8,407 nucleotides of DNA, taken from assembly GCA_945952425.1 (NCBI GenBank), contig CAMFIX010000112.1, positions 1-8,407 of the forward strand. Reading direction: 5' to 3'. A program made the position numbers and the translations under genes. The stretch comes from an uncultured Pseudorhodobacter sp. Its GTDB lineage: Bacteria; Pseudomonadota; Alphaproteobacteria; Rhodobacterales; Rhodobacteraceae. The notes under the pieces were generated by a model, which saw only the letters and a program-made list of their open reading frames with translations, searched no databases and was not told the origin of the DNA. Below are positions 1 to 5,816 of the stretch, piece after piece; within the stretch, counting starts at the first letter, position 1; each line of letters begins with the position of its first letter.

Positions 1-405
1 GATGATGCCGTTCTGCTCCTCCGAGAGCATCAGCTCGCGTCCCGAGCACATCATGCCCTGGCTTTCCACACCGCGAATCTTGCCCACGCCCAAGGTCACG
101 TCGATGCCCGGGACATAGTCGCCGGGCTTGGCCAGAACCACCGTGATCCCCGCCCGCGCGTTCGGCGCGCCGCAGACGATTTGGCGGACGCCCTCGTCGG
201 TCTCCACCTTGCAGACCCGCAGCTTGTCGGCATCGGGGTGCTTTTCAGCCTCCAGCACCTTCGCCAGGGTGAAATGCGCGATCTTGGCGGCGGGGTCGGC
301 GATCTCTTCGACCTCGAGGCCTAGGTCGGTCAGCGCCTCGGCGATGGCGTCGAGCGAGGCCGAAGTGTCGAGGTGATCTTTCAGCCAGGAGAGGGTGAAT
401 TTCAT
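1..405 (-). CDS. pheT: Phenylalanine--tRNA ligase beta subunit, N-terminal 135 residues (cut by window start)
   Basis: Beta chain of the cytoplasmic alpha2-beta2 enzyme that charges tRNA-Phe. Only the first 135 codons are present; the frame stays open through position 1. The protein starts MKFTLSWLKDHLD, the usual PheT opening. From about residue 40 comes the tRNA-binding (EMAP/OB-fold) domain, with the motifs KHPDADKLRVCKV and IVCGAPNARAG, then GVESQGMMCSGRELML. The ATG at 405-403 forms an ATGA overlap with the stop of the upstream gene. There is no good Shine-Dalgarno at normal spacing (only AGG roughly 12 nt upstream), so translation is probably coupled to that gene. GC over 181-360 is about 67% by hand count, normal for the window. 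Identification is secure; the rest of the gene lies outside. Confidence 0.97.
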   Translation of the reverse strand, partial: MKFTLSWLKDHLDTSASLDAIAEALTDLGLEVEEIADPAAKIAHFTLAKVLEAEKHPDADKLRVCKVETDEGVRQIVCGAPNARAGITVVLAKPGDYVPGIDVTLGVGKIRGVESQGMMCSGRELMLSEEQNGII

Positions 406-893
406 GGCAAGTCACTACCTGATTTCGAGGGCGCAAAGCGATAGCGCTTCTTTTTTGCCCATGCTATGTGAACAACCGTCTGTTGTAGATCGATCACTAT
501 TTCATTTTCCAGTTCCAGCTTAAGCTCATTTAGCTCACTCATATTGCCTTCGGGCCCCAAGGAAGGATCATAACCCACTTTTGCCTTTTCGAAGCATTTT
601 GCGAGAAGCTTTTCAAAGACATAGCTTACTCCGGCAGACTCGTAGACGCGAAGCTCGGCCTGAAGGAGATTTGCTTCGAAACTATTTTCGGAGTGGACGC
701 TATATTCACTGGTCTTGTCCATTTTCCCGGTAATCAAGTCATGCCGAAGCCTAGTTGCGTGCTTCAAGACTCGCGCATACAGGTCCCGTTTCTCCCGCCG
801 AAGCAAGTAGGCGTGTTCGATGGCTCGCTGCCAAGAATATACCAGAGTCGCTACGATAAAAGTCAGGCCGAGAGCCGCCAGTTGCGAAATCAC
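402..893 (-). CDS. Low-GC single-pass membrane protein of unknown function, inserted between pheS and pheT
   Basis: I do not recognise this 163-residue protein. The GTG at 893-891 overlaps the pheS stop as GTGA, and its TGA at 404-402 overlaps the pheT start as ATGA. An upstream ATG at 1052 would lie deep inside pheS and is unlikely. Residues about 4-21 (LAALGLTFIVATLVYSW) form one hydrophobic helix. The remainder is charged and mostly helical: LLRREKRDLYARVLKHATRL at 30-49, a segment rich in alternating Glu and Leu at about 119-133, and a basic end (AKKKRYRF, 146-153). This suggests a membrane anchor with a cytoplasmic helical domain. GC over 421-890 is about 49% by hand count, against about 67% in adjacent pheT, a sign of foreign origin. 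The ELYA/LRVYES pattern recalls many uncharacterised accessory helical membrane proteins; that is only an impression. Coding status is well supported by the two overlaps; function is unknown. Confidence 0.8.
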   Translation of the reverse strand: MISQLAALGLTFIVATLVYSWQRAIEHAYLLRREKRDLYARVLKHATRLRHDLITGKMDKTSEYSVHSENSFEANLLQAELRVYESAGVSYVFEKLLAKCFEKAKVGYDPSLGPEGNMSELNELKLELENEIVIDLQQTVVHIAWAKKKRYRFAPSKSGSDLP

Positions 894-1972
894 CTGCTCA
901 GCCCCCCCGCCAGCTCCGGCATATCCAGGCTGGAGAACCCGTAGTGCCGCAGCCAGCGGAGGTCGCTGTCGAAGAAGGCCCTCAGGTCCGGGATGCCGTA
1001 TTTCAACATCGCAATGCGGTCGATGCCCATGCCGAAGGCGAAACCTTGCCATTTTGCGGGATCGACGCCGGCAGCGCTCAGCACTTTGGGGTGGACCATG
1101 CCGGACCCCAGAATCTCCAGCCAGCTGTCGCCCTCGCCGATCTTCAGCTGGCCGTCTTTCCAGCTGCAGCGGATGTCAACTTCCGCCGAGGGTTCCGTGA
1201 AGGGGAAATGGCTGGCGCGGAAGCGCAACTCGACCGAGGGCACCTCGAAGAAGGCGCGGCAGAATTCCTCCAGCGTCCATTTCAGGTTCGCCATCGAGAT
1301 GTCGCGGTCGATGGCCAGGCCCTCGACCTGGTGGAACATCGGCGCATGGGTCTGGTCCATGTCCATCCGGTAGACGCGGCCGGGGGCGATGACGCGGATC
1401 GGCGCGCCTTGGGCCATCATCGCGCGGATCTGCACCGGCGAGGTATGGGTGCGCAAAACATGGGGTGGCCTCGGGTCATCCGAAGCGCGGGCCATGAAGA
1501 ACGTGTCATGCTCCTGCCGGGCGGGATGCTCGGGCGGGATGTTCAGCGCGTCGAAATTGTACCAGTCGCTTTCGACCTGCGGACCCTCGGCGACCGAAAA
1601 CCCCATGTCGGCGAAGATGGCCGTCAGCTCTTCCATCACCTGGGAGACCGGGTGGATCGTGCCGCGCGGGCGGGGGCGGCCGGGCAGGGTGACGTCCAGC
1701 CACTCGCTGCGCAGCCGTTCGTCCAGCGCGGCATCGGCCAGCGCGGCCTTTTTCGCCCGCAAGGCGGCGTCGATCTCGTCTTTCACCAGGTTCAACTGGG
1801 CGCCGGCGGCCTTGCGCGCCTCGGGCTCCATCTTGCCAAGCGTCGCCATCAGGGCCGAAATCTCGCCCTTCTTGCCAAGCGCCCCCAGCCGCACCTCTTC
1901 AAGCGCAGCCTCGCCGGAGGCCGCGCCCACGGCAGCCAGATATTTGGATTTCAGCGCGTCCAGACCGTCCAT
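890..1972 (-). CDS. pheS: Phenylalanine--tRNA ligase alpha subunit
   Basis: Catalytic alpha chain of phenylalanyl-tRNA synthetase, a class II enzyme that activates Phe with ATP and attaches it to tRNA-Phe. At 360 residues it has the family's usual length. An N-terminal helical arm covers about residues 1-95. Motif 1 lies around HPVSQVMEEL (107-116). RTHTSPVQIR (174-183) and GRVYRMDMDQTHAPMFHQ (198-215) make up the motif 2 and substrate-pocket region, and FPFTEPSAEVDI (256-267) follows. Motif 3 is GFAFGMGIDR (310-319). The Ala in GFAFGMG (A312) corresponds to the wild-type specificity residue of E. coli PheS. The ATG at 1972 is preceded by AAGGAGG at a 5-nt spacing. The C-terminus HYGFSSLDMPELAGGLSR is intact, and the stop at 892-890 overlaps the next gene by 4 nt. 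Confidence 0.98.
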   Translation of the reverse strand: MDGLDALKSKYLAAVGAASGEAALEEVRLGALGKKGEISALMATLGKMEPEARKAAGAQLNLVKDEIDAALRAKKAALADAALDERLRSEWLDVTLPGRPRPRGTIHPVSQVMEELTAIFADMGFSVAEGPQVESDWYNFDALNIPPEHPARQEHDTFFMARASDDPRPPHVLRTHTSPVQIRAMMAQGAPIRVIAPGRVYRMDMDQTHAPMFHQVEGLAIDRDISMANLKWTLEEFCRAFFEVPSVELRFRASHFPFTEPSAEVDIRCSWKDGQLKIGEGDSWLEILGSGMVHPKVLSAAGVDPAKWQGFAFGMGIDRIAMLKYGIPDLRAFFDSDLRWLRHYGFSSLDMPELAGGLSR

Positions 1973-1997
1973 CGGGGCCTCCTTCAGTCGGGGTTGG

Positions 1998-2025
1998 TGC
2001 TAACGCCCAGAGGGCCCAGATGCAA
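1998..2025 (-). promoter_or_regulatory. Possible sigma-70-type promoter for pheS
   Basis: Read on the minus strand, TTGCAT (2025-2020) and TTAGCA (2003-1998) are separated by 16 nt and lie 26 nt or more upstream of the pheS ATG. The -10 match is weak. The -35 region shares the 10-mer CGCTTGCATC with the candidate promoter of rpmI, which raises its plausibility. It lies just beyond the rplT terminator, where a separate pheST promoter would be needed. Confidence 0.3.
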
Positions 2026-2033
2026 GCGGGCAA

Positions 2034-2072
2034 AGAAAAACCCCCGCGAGGCGCTGGGCCCGCGGGGGTTTT
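2034..2072 (-). terminator. Rho-independent terminator after rplT
   Basis: CCCCCGCG (2041-2048) and CGCGGGGG (2061-2068) form a perfect 8-bp GC stem around a 12-nt loop. On the minus strand the stem is followed by GTTTTTCTTT, a T-rich tract. A shorter T4 run on the other side makes weak bidirectional action possible. The stem starts only 18 nt after the rplT stop and lies upstream of pheS. It therefore ends the L35-L20 transcript and could also limit read-through into pheST. No Phe-rich leader peptide fits between rplT and the stem. Confidence 0.88.
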
Positions 2073-2086
2073 CCGAAAAGCAACGA

Positions 2087-2458
2087 TCAGGCAGCGGCAG
2101 GAAGCGCGGCCTTGGCTTGGGCTGCGATGGCGTTGAACGCCTCGGGCTCGTGCACGGCGAGATCGGCCAGAACCTTGCGGTCAACCACGATGCCAGCCTT
2201 GTTCAGGCCGTCGATCAGGCGCGAATAGGTGAAGGCCGGGTCGAACAGACGCACGGCGGCGTTGATACGGGCGATCCACAGCTGGCGGAACTGGCGCTTG
2301 CGCTGCTTGCGGTCGCGGGTCGCGTACTGGTTCGCCTTGTCGACGGCCTGGGTGGCGGTCTTGAAGTTCGTGGAACGGGCGGCGTAATAGCCCGAAGCCG
2401 CCTTGATGACCTTGCGGTGGCGGGCGTGGGTGACCTTGCCGGATTTGACGCGGGACAT
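2087..2458 (-). CDS. rplT: 50S ribosomal protein L20
   Basis: L20 binds 23S rRNA early in assembly of the large subunit. The 123 residues begin MSRVKSGKVTHARHRKVIK, with the basic, extended N-terminal arm typical of L20 (YYAARSTNF, RDRKQRKRQFRQLWIARINAA). A globular C-terminal part follows (TYSRLIDGLNKAGIVVDRKVLADLA) and ends in an Ala-rich tail a few residues longer than many homologues. AAGGAG lies 8 nt before the ATG. The gene sits 12 nt downstream of rpmI, the classic L35-L20 pair, and is followed at once by a terminator. In other bacteria L20 represses its own operon; no such site was identified here. Identification is secure. Confidence 0.98.
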   Translation of the reverse strand: MSRVKSGKVTHARHRKVIKAASGYYAARSTNFKTATQAVDKANQYATRDRKQRKRQFRQLWIARINAAVRLFDPAFTYSRLIDGLNKAGIVVDRKVLADLAVHEPEAFNAIAAQAKAALPAAA

Positions 2459-2470
2459 GTCTGGCTCTCC

Positions 2471-2671
2471 TTAGCGGTTATACGGCATGTATTTCTTGAC
2501 GATCTTCTCGTCGCTGTCGCACAGGATCATCGTCCCGGCGGCATCGCGCACGAACTTGGCCGTCCGCTTGATCATGCCGTGGCGCTTGCCGGCATTGCCG
2601 GCCTTCACATGGCCATTGGCCGTGAAGGAGAACCGCTTCTTCGCAGCGGATTTGGTCTTCATCTTGGGCAT
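2471..2671 (-). CDS. rpmI: 50S ribosomal protein L35
   Basis: Small basic protein of the large ribosomal subunit, 66 residues, normal for L35. The sequence MPKMKTKSAAKKRFSFTANG at the start and KRHGMIKRT in the middle are family hallmarks, and it ends KKYMPYNR. The frame is open to an ATG at 2770, but the family start is MPKMKTKS at 2671, preceded by GGAG about 7 nt upstream. It is the first gene of the rpmI-rplT operon. infC, often the first gene of this operon in other bacteria, is not next to it here: the gene upstream in the same direction is a small membrane protein after pyk. Confidence 0.98.
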   Translation of the reverse strand: MPKMKTKSAAKKRFSFTANGHVKAGNAGKRHGMIKRTAKFVRDAAGTMILCDSDEKIVKKYMPYNR

Positions 2672-2741
2672 TTTGATCTCCGATCTTAAGCACGGCGGGC
2701 ATGCCACATTCGCCCGGTCGTGCAGGGTATTCGAAGCGTGC

Positions 2742-2770
2742 CGTATAAGGCGGCCCCGGGGGGGATGCAA
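2742..2770 (-). promoter_or_regulatory. Probable sigma-70-type promoter for rpmI-rplT
   Basis: On the minus strand TTGCAT (2770-2765) and TATACG (2747-2742) are spaced by 17 nt; shifting by one gives TTATAC at 16 nt. The -10 is followed by a leader of about 65 nt before rpmI. The -35 context CGCTTGCATC recurs upstream of pheS. The spacer contains a C7-G4 block. This is the best promoter-like match in the left half of the window. Confidence 0.5.
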
Positions 2771-2775
2771 GCGCC

Positions 2776-3000
2776 TCAGGGCATCCAGCGCGCGAAAACC
2801 CGCAGGAAAACATCGGGCAATTCGGCGAAAGTATAGGGCCTGCCGTGGTTGGCCAGCGCCACCACCACCAGAACCCCGCCGATCAGCACGAGGATGGAGC
2901 CGATTCGCGGCACCTGGCCCTCGATCCAGGCGGACATGAGCGAAGGGACCGCCAGCACGAGGGCCAGCGATCCCACCACGAGCATCAAATCGGTATCCAT
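2776..3000 (-). CDS. Small two-helix membrane protein of unknown function, downstream of pyk
   Basis: A 74-residue protein starting MDTDLMLVVGS. The ATG at 3000 is chosen over one at 3030 because GAGG lies 5 nt before it. Two hydrophobic helices are clear: residues about 5-25 (LMLVVGSLALVLAVPSLMSAW) are joined by a short polar loop (IEGQVPR) to residues about 42-60 (RIGSILVLIGGVLVVVALA). A soluble tail follows (GRPYTFAELPDVFLRVFARWMP) whose TFAELPDVF part looks conserved in similar Rhodobacterales proteins from memory. It lies 33 nt after the pyk stop in the same direction and is probably co-transcribed. No terminator is visible between it and the rpmI promoter. Function is unknown. Confidence 0.8.
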   Translation of the reverse strand: MDTDLMLVVGSLALVLAVPSLMSAWIEGQVPRIGSILVLIGGVLVVVALANHGRPYTFAELPDVFLRVFARWMP

Positions 3001-3033
3001 GTATTCCTCGGTAAAGGGCTCTCGCCCCACCGA

Positions 3034-4479
3034 TTATTCAGGATCGACGTTGGAAATCAACCGTTCGTCGCAGGGCGCCACCCGCAGGACATTGGTCGTG
3101 CCCTTCACATTGAAGGGAACGCCGGCGGTCAGGACGATATTGTCCTCCATATCGGCGAAACCCTCGTCGCGGGCGGCTTTGACCGCGGCCAGGACCGCGC
3201 CCTTCAGCCGGACCTGCGGTTCGCAGATCACGCAATGCAGACCCCAGGTCAGCGCCATGCGCCGCGCGGTCGACATCAGCGGCGTCAGCGCGATGACCGG
3301 CACGCGGGGCCGCTCGCGCGAGACGAGGCTGGCGGTCGTGCCCGATTGCGAGAAGGTCGCGATGGCCTTGATGTTGGTCGCCTCGGCGATTTCGCGCGCG
3401 GCGGCCACGATGCCATCGGCAATCGATTCGCGGCGGATCTGGCGGCTGGCCTCGATCACCTGGCGGTAGGTCGGGTCTTTCTCGACCGAGATGGCGACGT
3501 TGTTCATCGTCGTCACGGCCTCGATCGGGTATTTGCCCGCCGCCGATTCGGCCGAGAGCATGATGGCATCGGCGCCCTCGTAGATCGCGGTGGCGACGTC
3601 CGAGACCTCGGCCCGGGTCGGCACCGGGCTTTCGATCATCGATTCCAGCATCTGGGTGGCGACGATCACGGGCTTGGCGGCGGCACGGGCGCCGCGGATC
3701 AGGCGCTTCTGGATCGGCGGCACGGTATAGACCGGCAGTTCGACGCCCAGGTCGCCGCGCGCCACCATGATCCCGTCGGAGACCTGGAGGATCGCGTCAT
3801 AGGCCTTCACCGCGGCGGGCTTTTCGATCTTGGCCAGAACCAGCGCGCGGCCGCGGGCCAGGCCCTTGGCCTCGATCACGTCGTCGGGGCGCTGCACGAA
3901 GCTAAGCGCCAGCCAGTCGACGCCGAGTTCGCAAGCGAATTCAAGGTCGACCCGGTCTTTCTCCGACAAGGCGGGCACCGGCAGCACCACGTCGGGCACG
4001 TTCACGCCCTTGCGGTTGGAAATCGTGCCCGGCACGGTCACGGTGCAATTGGCGAAATCCTTGCCGCACTCTTCGACCCGCAGGCGGATCTTGCCGTCGT
4101 TCACCAGAAGCGAGGCGCCGGGTTCCAGCGCCGCGAAAATCTCGGGGTGGGGCAGGTTCACGCGGGTGACGTCGCCGGGGGCGGAGTTCAGGTCCAGCCG
4201 GAAGGCCGCGCCCTCGACCAGCTCTTCGGCGCCATTTGCGAAAGTGCCGACGCGGAGTTTCGGCCCCTGCAGGTCGGCCAGGATGGAGATCGGGCGCCCG
4301 AGGTCGGCTTCGACCTTGCGGATATGTTCGTGGCGGGCGCGGATGTCGTCATGCGTCCCGTGGCTCATGTTCAGGCGGAACACATCGGCGCCCGCTTCGA
4401 ACAGGGCGCGGATGGTGGCGTAGTCGCTGGAAGCCGGGCCGAGCGTGGCCACGATCTTCACGTTCCGAAGGCGTCTCAT
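3034..4479 (-). CDS. pyk: Pyruvate kinase, Lys-type (predicted K+-independent)
   Basis: Converts phosphoenolpyruvate and ADP to pyruvate and ATP, the last step of glycolysis, in the cytoplasm. The 481 residues have full family length. The (beta/alpha)8 core starts VKIVATLGPASSD (7-19), with RLNMSHG at 35-41. The active-site signature is VLAKIEKPAAV (214-224), with K217 and E219, followed by VARGDLGVELP (239-249; D243) and VATQMLESM (273-281; T275). The effector-type C-terminal domain covers about residues 355-475. The motif DLQGPKLRVG (69-78) has Lys where K+-dependent kinases have Glu117 (rabbit numbering), with Leu, Gln and Val at the companion positions. The start at 4479 (MRRLRNVKIV) fits the family and has AGGA about 9 nt upstream; an ATG at 4554 would add a non-conserved leader. 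It probably forms a transcript with the small membrane protein that follows. Confidence 0.97.
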   Translation of the reverse strand: MRRLRNVKIVATLGPASSDYATIRALFEAGADVFRLNMSHGTHDDIRARHEHIRKVEADLGRPISILADLQGPKLRVGTFANGAEELVEGAAFRLDLNSAPGDVTRVNLPHPEIFAALEPGASLLVNDGKIRLRVEECGKDFANCTVTVPGTISNRKGVNVPDVVLPVPALSEKDRVDLEFACELGVDWLALSFVQRPDDVIEAKGLARGRALVLAKIEKPAAVKAYDAILQVSDGIMVARGDLGVELPVYTVPPIQKRLIRGARAAAKPVIVATQMLESMIESPVPTRAEVSDVATAIYEGADAIMLSAESAAGKYPIEAVTTMNNVAISVEKDPTYRQVIEASRQIRRESIADGIVAAAREIAEATNIKAIATFSQSGTTASLVSRERPRVPVIALTPLMSTARRMALTWGLHCVICEPQVRLKGAVLAAVKAARDEGFADMEDNIVLTAGVPFNVKGTTNVLRVAPCDERLISNVDPE

Positions 4480-4525
4480 GCCTTGATCCTTTTCGTCATG
4501 TCTCGTTCTTCGGTGGGCCGCGGGT

Positions 4526-4554
4526 CTTATGGCCCATCCCGTCCCACAGGGCAA
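4526..4554 (-). promoter_or_regulatory. Candidate promoter for pyk
   Basis: On the minus strand TTGCCC (4554-4549) and CATAAG (4531-4526) are spaced by 17 nt and end 46 nt upstream of the pyk ATG. Both hexamers are partial matches. A 10-bp palindrome ACTGGCCAGT (4554-4563) abuts the -35, and GGGTCTTATG, which contains the -10 complement, recurs at 4565-4574. The location is sensible, but the match is modest. Confidence 0.35.
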
Positions 4555-4681
4555 CTGGCCAGTAGGGTCTTATGCCGTGGAAATGAACACTCTGCGAAGA
4601 TGGACGGTTTTTCTGCCTTTTCCCGCGGCGAAAGCGGCCAGGGCGATTCCCCTTCGCCGCGCTTTGGCCTATGCCAGGGCG

Positions 4682-5404
4682 ATGCGCGCCTTCCACATCA
4701 CCGGCGAGAGCCGCCCCGGTCCCTTCCTGGTCACGGTGGACCATGCCAGCAACCGCGTGCCCCCCGATGTGGCGGGCGGCGATCTGGGCATCGCGCCCGA
4801 GGATATGGCGCGCCACATCGCCTGGGACGTCGGCGCGCTGGGGCTGGCGCTGGAGCTCGGGCGCCTGCTGGACAGCCCGGTCATCGGCTCGGATTTCTCG
4901 CGGCTGGTGATCGACGCCAACCGCGGCGAGGACGACCCGACCCTGGTCATGCGGCTTTACGACGGCACGATCATCCCGGCCAATGCCAAGGTGACCCAGG
5001 CGGAGGTCGAGCGGCGGCTGGAGACGTTGTATCGCCCCTATCACGCCGCCCTGGCCCGGCTGGCCGAGGGGCGGGTCATCCTGGCCATCCATTCCTTCAC
5101 CCCGGCCTTGCGCGGCCGCGCGCCCCGGCCCTGGCATATCGGCGTGCTTTACGCCCAGGCCGATCCGCGCTTCTCCCGTCCCCTGATTGACCGGCTTTCC
5201 GCCGAGCCCGACCTTTGCATCGGCGAGAACGAGCCCTATGCCGGTGCGCTGCCCGGCGACAGCATCGACCGCCACGCCTTGGCGCATGGCCGCCACAACA
5301 CCTTGATCGAACTGCGCAACGACCTCATATCCGATGCGGCGGGCCAAGCTCTCTGGGCCGCCCGCCTCGCCCCCCATCTGCAAGCGGTATTGGAGACCCT
5401 ATGA
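4682..5404 (+). CDS. N-formylglutamate amidohydrolase-family protein
   Basis: Member of the N-formylglutamate amidohydrolase family (PF05013), metal-dependent amidases that release formate and glutamate from formylglutamate; the real substrate of this paralogue type is not certain. The 240 residues carry the family blocks: VTVDHASNRVP (17-27, with D20-H21), AWDVGALGLALELGRLL (47-63), SDFSRLVIDANR (70-81), LAIHSFTP (134-141, H137), GENEPYAG (181-188) and HNTLIELRNDL (205-215, E210). The histidines and acidic residues are likely metal or catalytic ligands, inferred from their conserved placement. The frame is open upstream to ATGs at 4583 and 4529. I chose 4682 because MRAFHITGESRPG begins where the family similarity begins, although no good Shine-Dalgarno precedes it. 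Its stop overlaps the DUF1244 gene by ATGA, so the two are probably co-translated. Confidence 0.85.
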   Translation: MRAFHITGESRPGPFLVTVDHASNRVPPDVAGGDLGIAPEDMARHIAWDVGALGLALELGRLLDSPVIGSDFSRLVIDANRGEDDPTLVMRLYDGTIIPANAKVTQAEVERRLETLYRPYHAALARLAEGRVILAIHSFTPALRGRAPRPWHIGVLYAQADPRFSRPLIDRLSAEPDLCIGENEPYAGALPGDSIDRHALAHGRHNTLIELRNDLISDAAGQALWAARLAPHLQAVLETL

Positions 5405-5721
5405 CCGACACCCAGACCGAGCTTGAAGCCGCGGCCTTCCGCGCGCTGGTGCATCACCTGATGGTCAAGCGGCCGGATGTGCAGAACATCGACCTGATGA
5501 ACCTGGGTGGCTTCTGCCGCAACTGCCTCAGCCGCTGGTATCAGGAAGCCGCGGCCGAGCGGGGCATCGCGATGACGAAGGATCAGGCGCGGGACGTCGT
5601 CTATGGCATGCCCTATGCCGACTGGGTCGCCAAGAACCAGACCCCTGCGGATGAGGCCAAGCAGGCGGCTTTCGCGACGGCCTTTGCCGAGAACGTCGGG
5701 CCGAAAGACGCCGCCGGTTGA
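5401..5721 (+). CDS. DUF1244 family protein
   Basis: A 106-residue soluble protein that fits DUF1244 (PF06844), a short family of unknown role common in proteobacteria. The core block is NIDLMNLGGFCRNCLSRWY (29-47), with a C39-x2-C42 pair. It is followed by MTKDQARDVVYGMPYADWVAK (58-78). HH at 18-19 and the Cys pair could bind a metal, which is inference only. The ATG at 5401 shares ATGA with the upstream amidohydrolase stop, and no independent Shine-Dalgarno is evident, so translation is likely coupled. The C-terminal 25 residues are Ala-rich and less conserved-looking. The family assignment is confident from the FCRNCLSRWY block; the function is unknown. Confidence 0.9.
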   Translation: MTDTQTELEAAAFRALVHHLMVKRPDVQNIDLMNLGGFCRNCLSRWYQEAAAERGIAMTKDQARDVVYGMPYADWVAKNQTPADEAKQAAFATAFAENVGPKDAAG

Positions 5722-5722
5722 A

Positions 5723-5748
5723 CAATCCCGATGCGGGGCGGGGGATTG
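5723..5748 (+). repeat. Small hairpin just after the DUF1244 stop
   Basis: CAATCCC (5723-5729) and GGGATTG (5742-5748) pair perfectly over 7 bp around a 12-nt G-rich loop, beginning 2 nt after the DUF1244 stop. There is no T tract behind it, so it is not a standard terminator. It may stabilise the 3' end of the transcript, or it may be chance. Confidence 0.35.
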
Positions 5749-5770
5749 GTGCCGCACCGGCGCCCGCGAT

Positions 5771-5799
5771 TTGACAATTCCCCGCAAGAGCGCAGTCTG
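5771..5799 (+). promoter_or_regulatory. Possible promoter for the microprotein gene
   Basis: A perfect TTGACA (5771-5776) stands 41 nt before the ATG at 5817. No good -10 follows at 16-18 nt (AGTCTG at 5794-5799 is poor), so this is only half a promoter by eye. The -35 match in such GC-rich DNA is still noteworthy. Confidence 0.25.
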
Positions 5800-5816
5800 G
5801 CGCCAGGAGGCCCGTC

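Noticed and set aside
894..1052. Longer N-terminus for the gene inserted in pheST, starting at ATG 1052
   Set aside because: It would overlap pheS by about 160 nt, and the added residues are rich in Arg, Pro and Gly without hydrophobic character. The GTGA junction at 893 is a far more natural start.
2034..2086. A pheM-like leader peptide and Phe-codon attenuator before pheS, as in E. coli
   Set aside because: The terminator stem begins 18 nt after the rplT stop, leaving no room for a leader peptide, and no Phe-rich short frame is visible between the terminator and pheS.
944..2689. A plus-strand open frame of 581 codons opposite pheS, rplT and rpmI
   Set aside because: It runs antisense through three well-identified genes and a terminator, with low-complexity composition and no recognisable domain.
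4529..4681. Longer N-terminus for the amidohydrolase-family protein (ATG 4529 or 4583)
   Set aside because: The added residues lie in the divergent promoter region and do not look like the family. Similarity begins at MRAFHITGE. The 4583 start cannot be fully excluded because 4682 lacks a good Shine-Dalgarno.
2845..5190. A plus-strand open frame of 781 codons opposite pyk and running into the amidohydrolase region
   Set aside because: It is antisense to the clearly recognised pyk and out of frame with the amidohydrolase. The His/Gly/Arg/Asp-rich composition is what GC-rich DNA gives in a shadow frame, and it contains no family motif.
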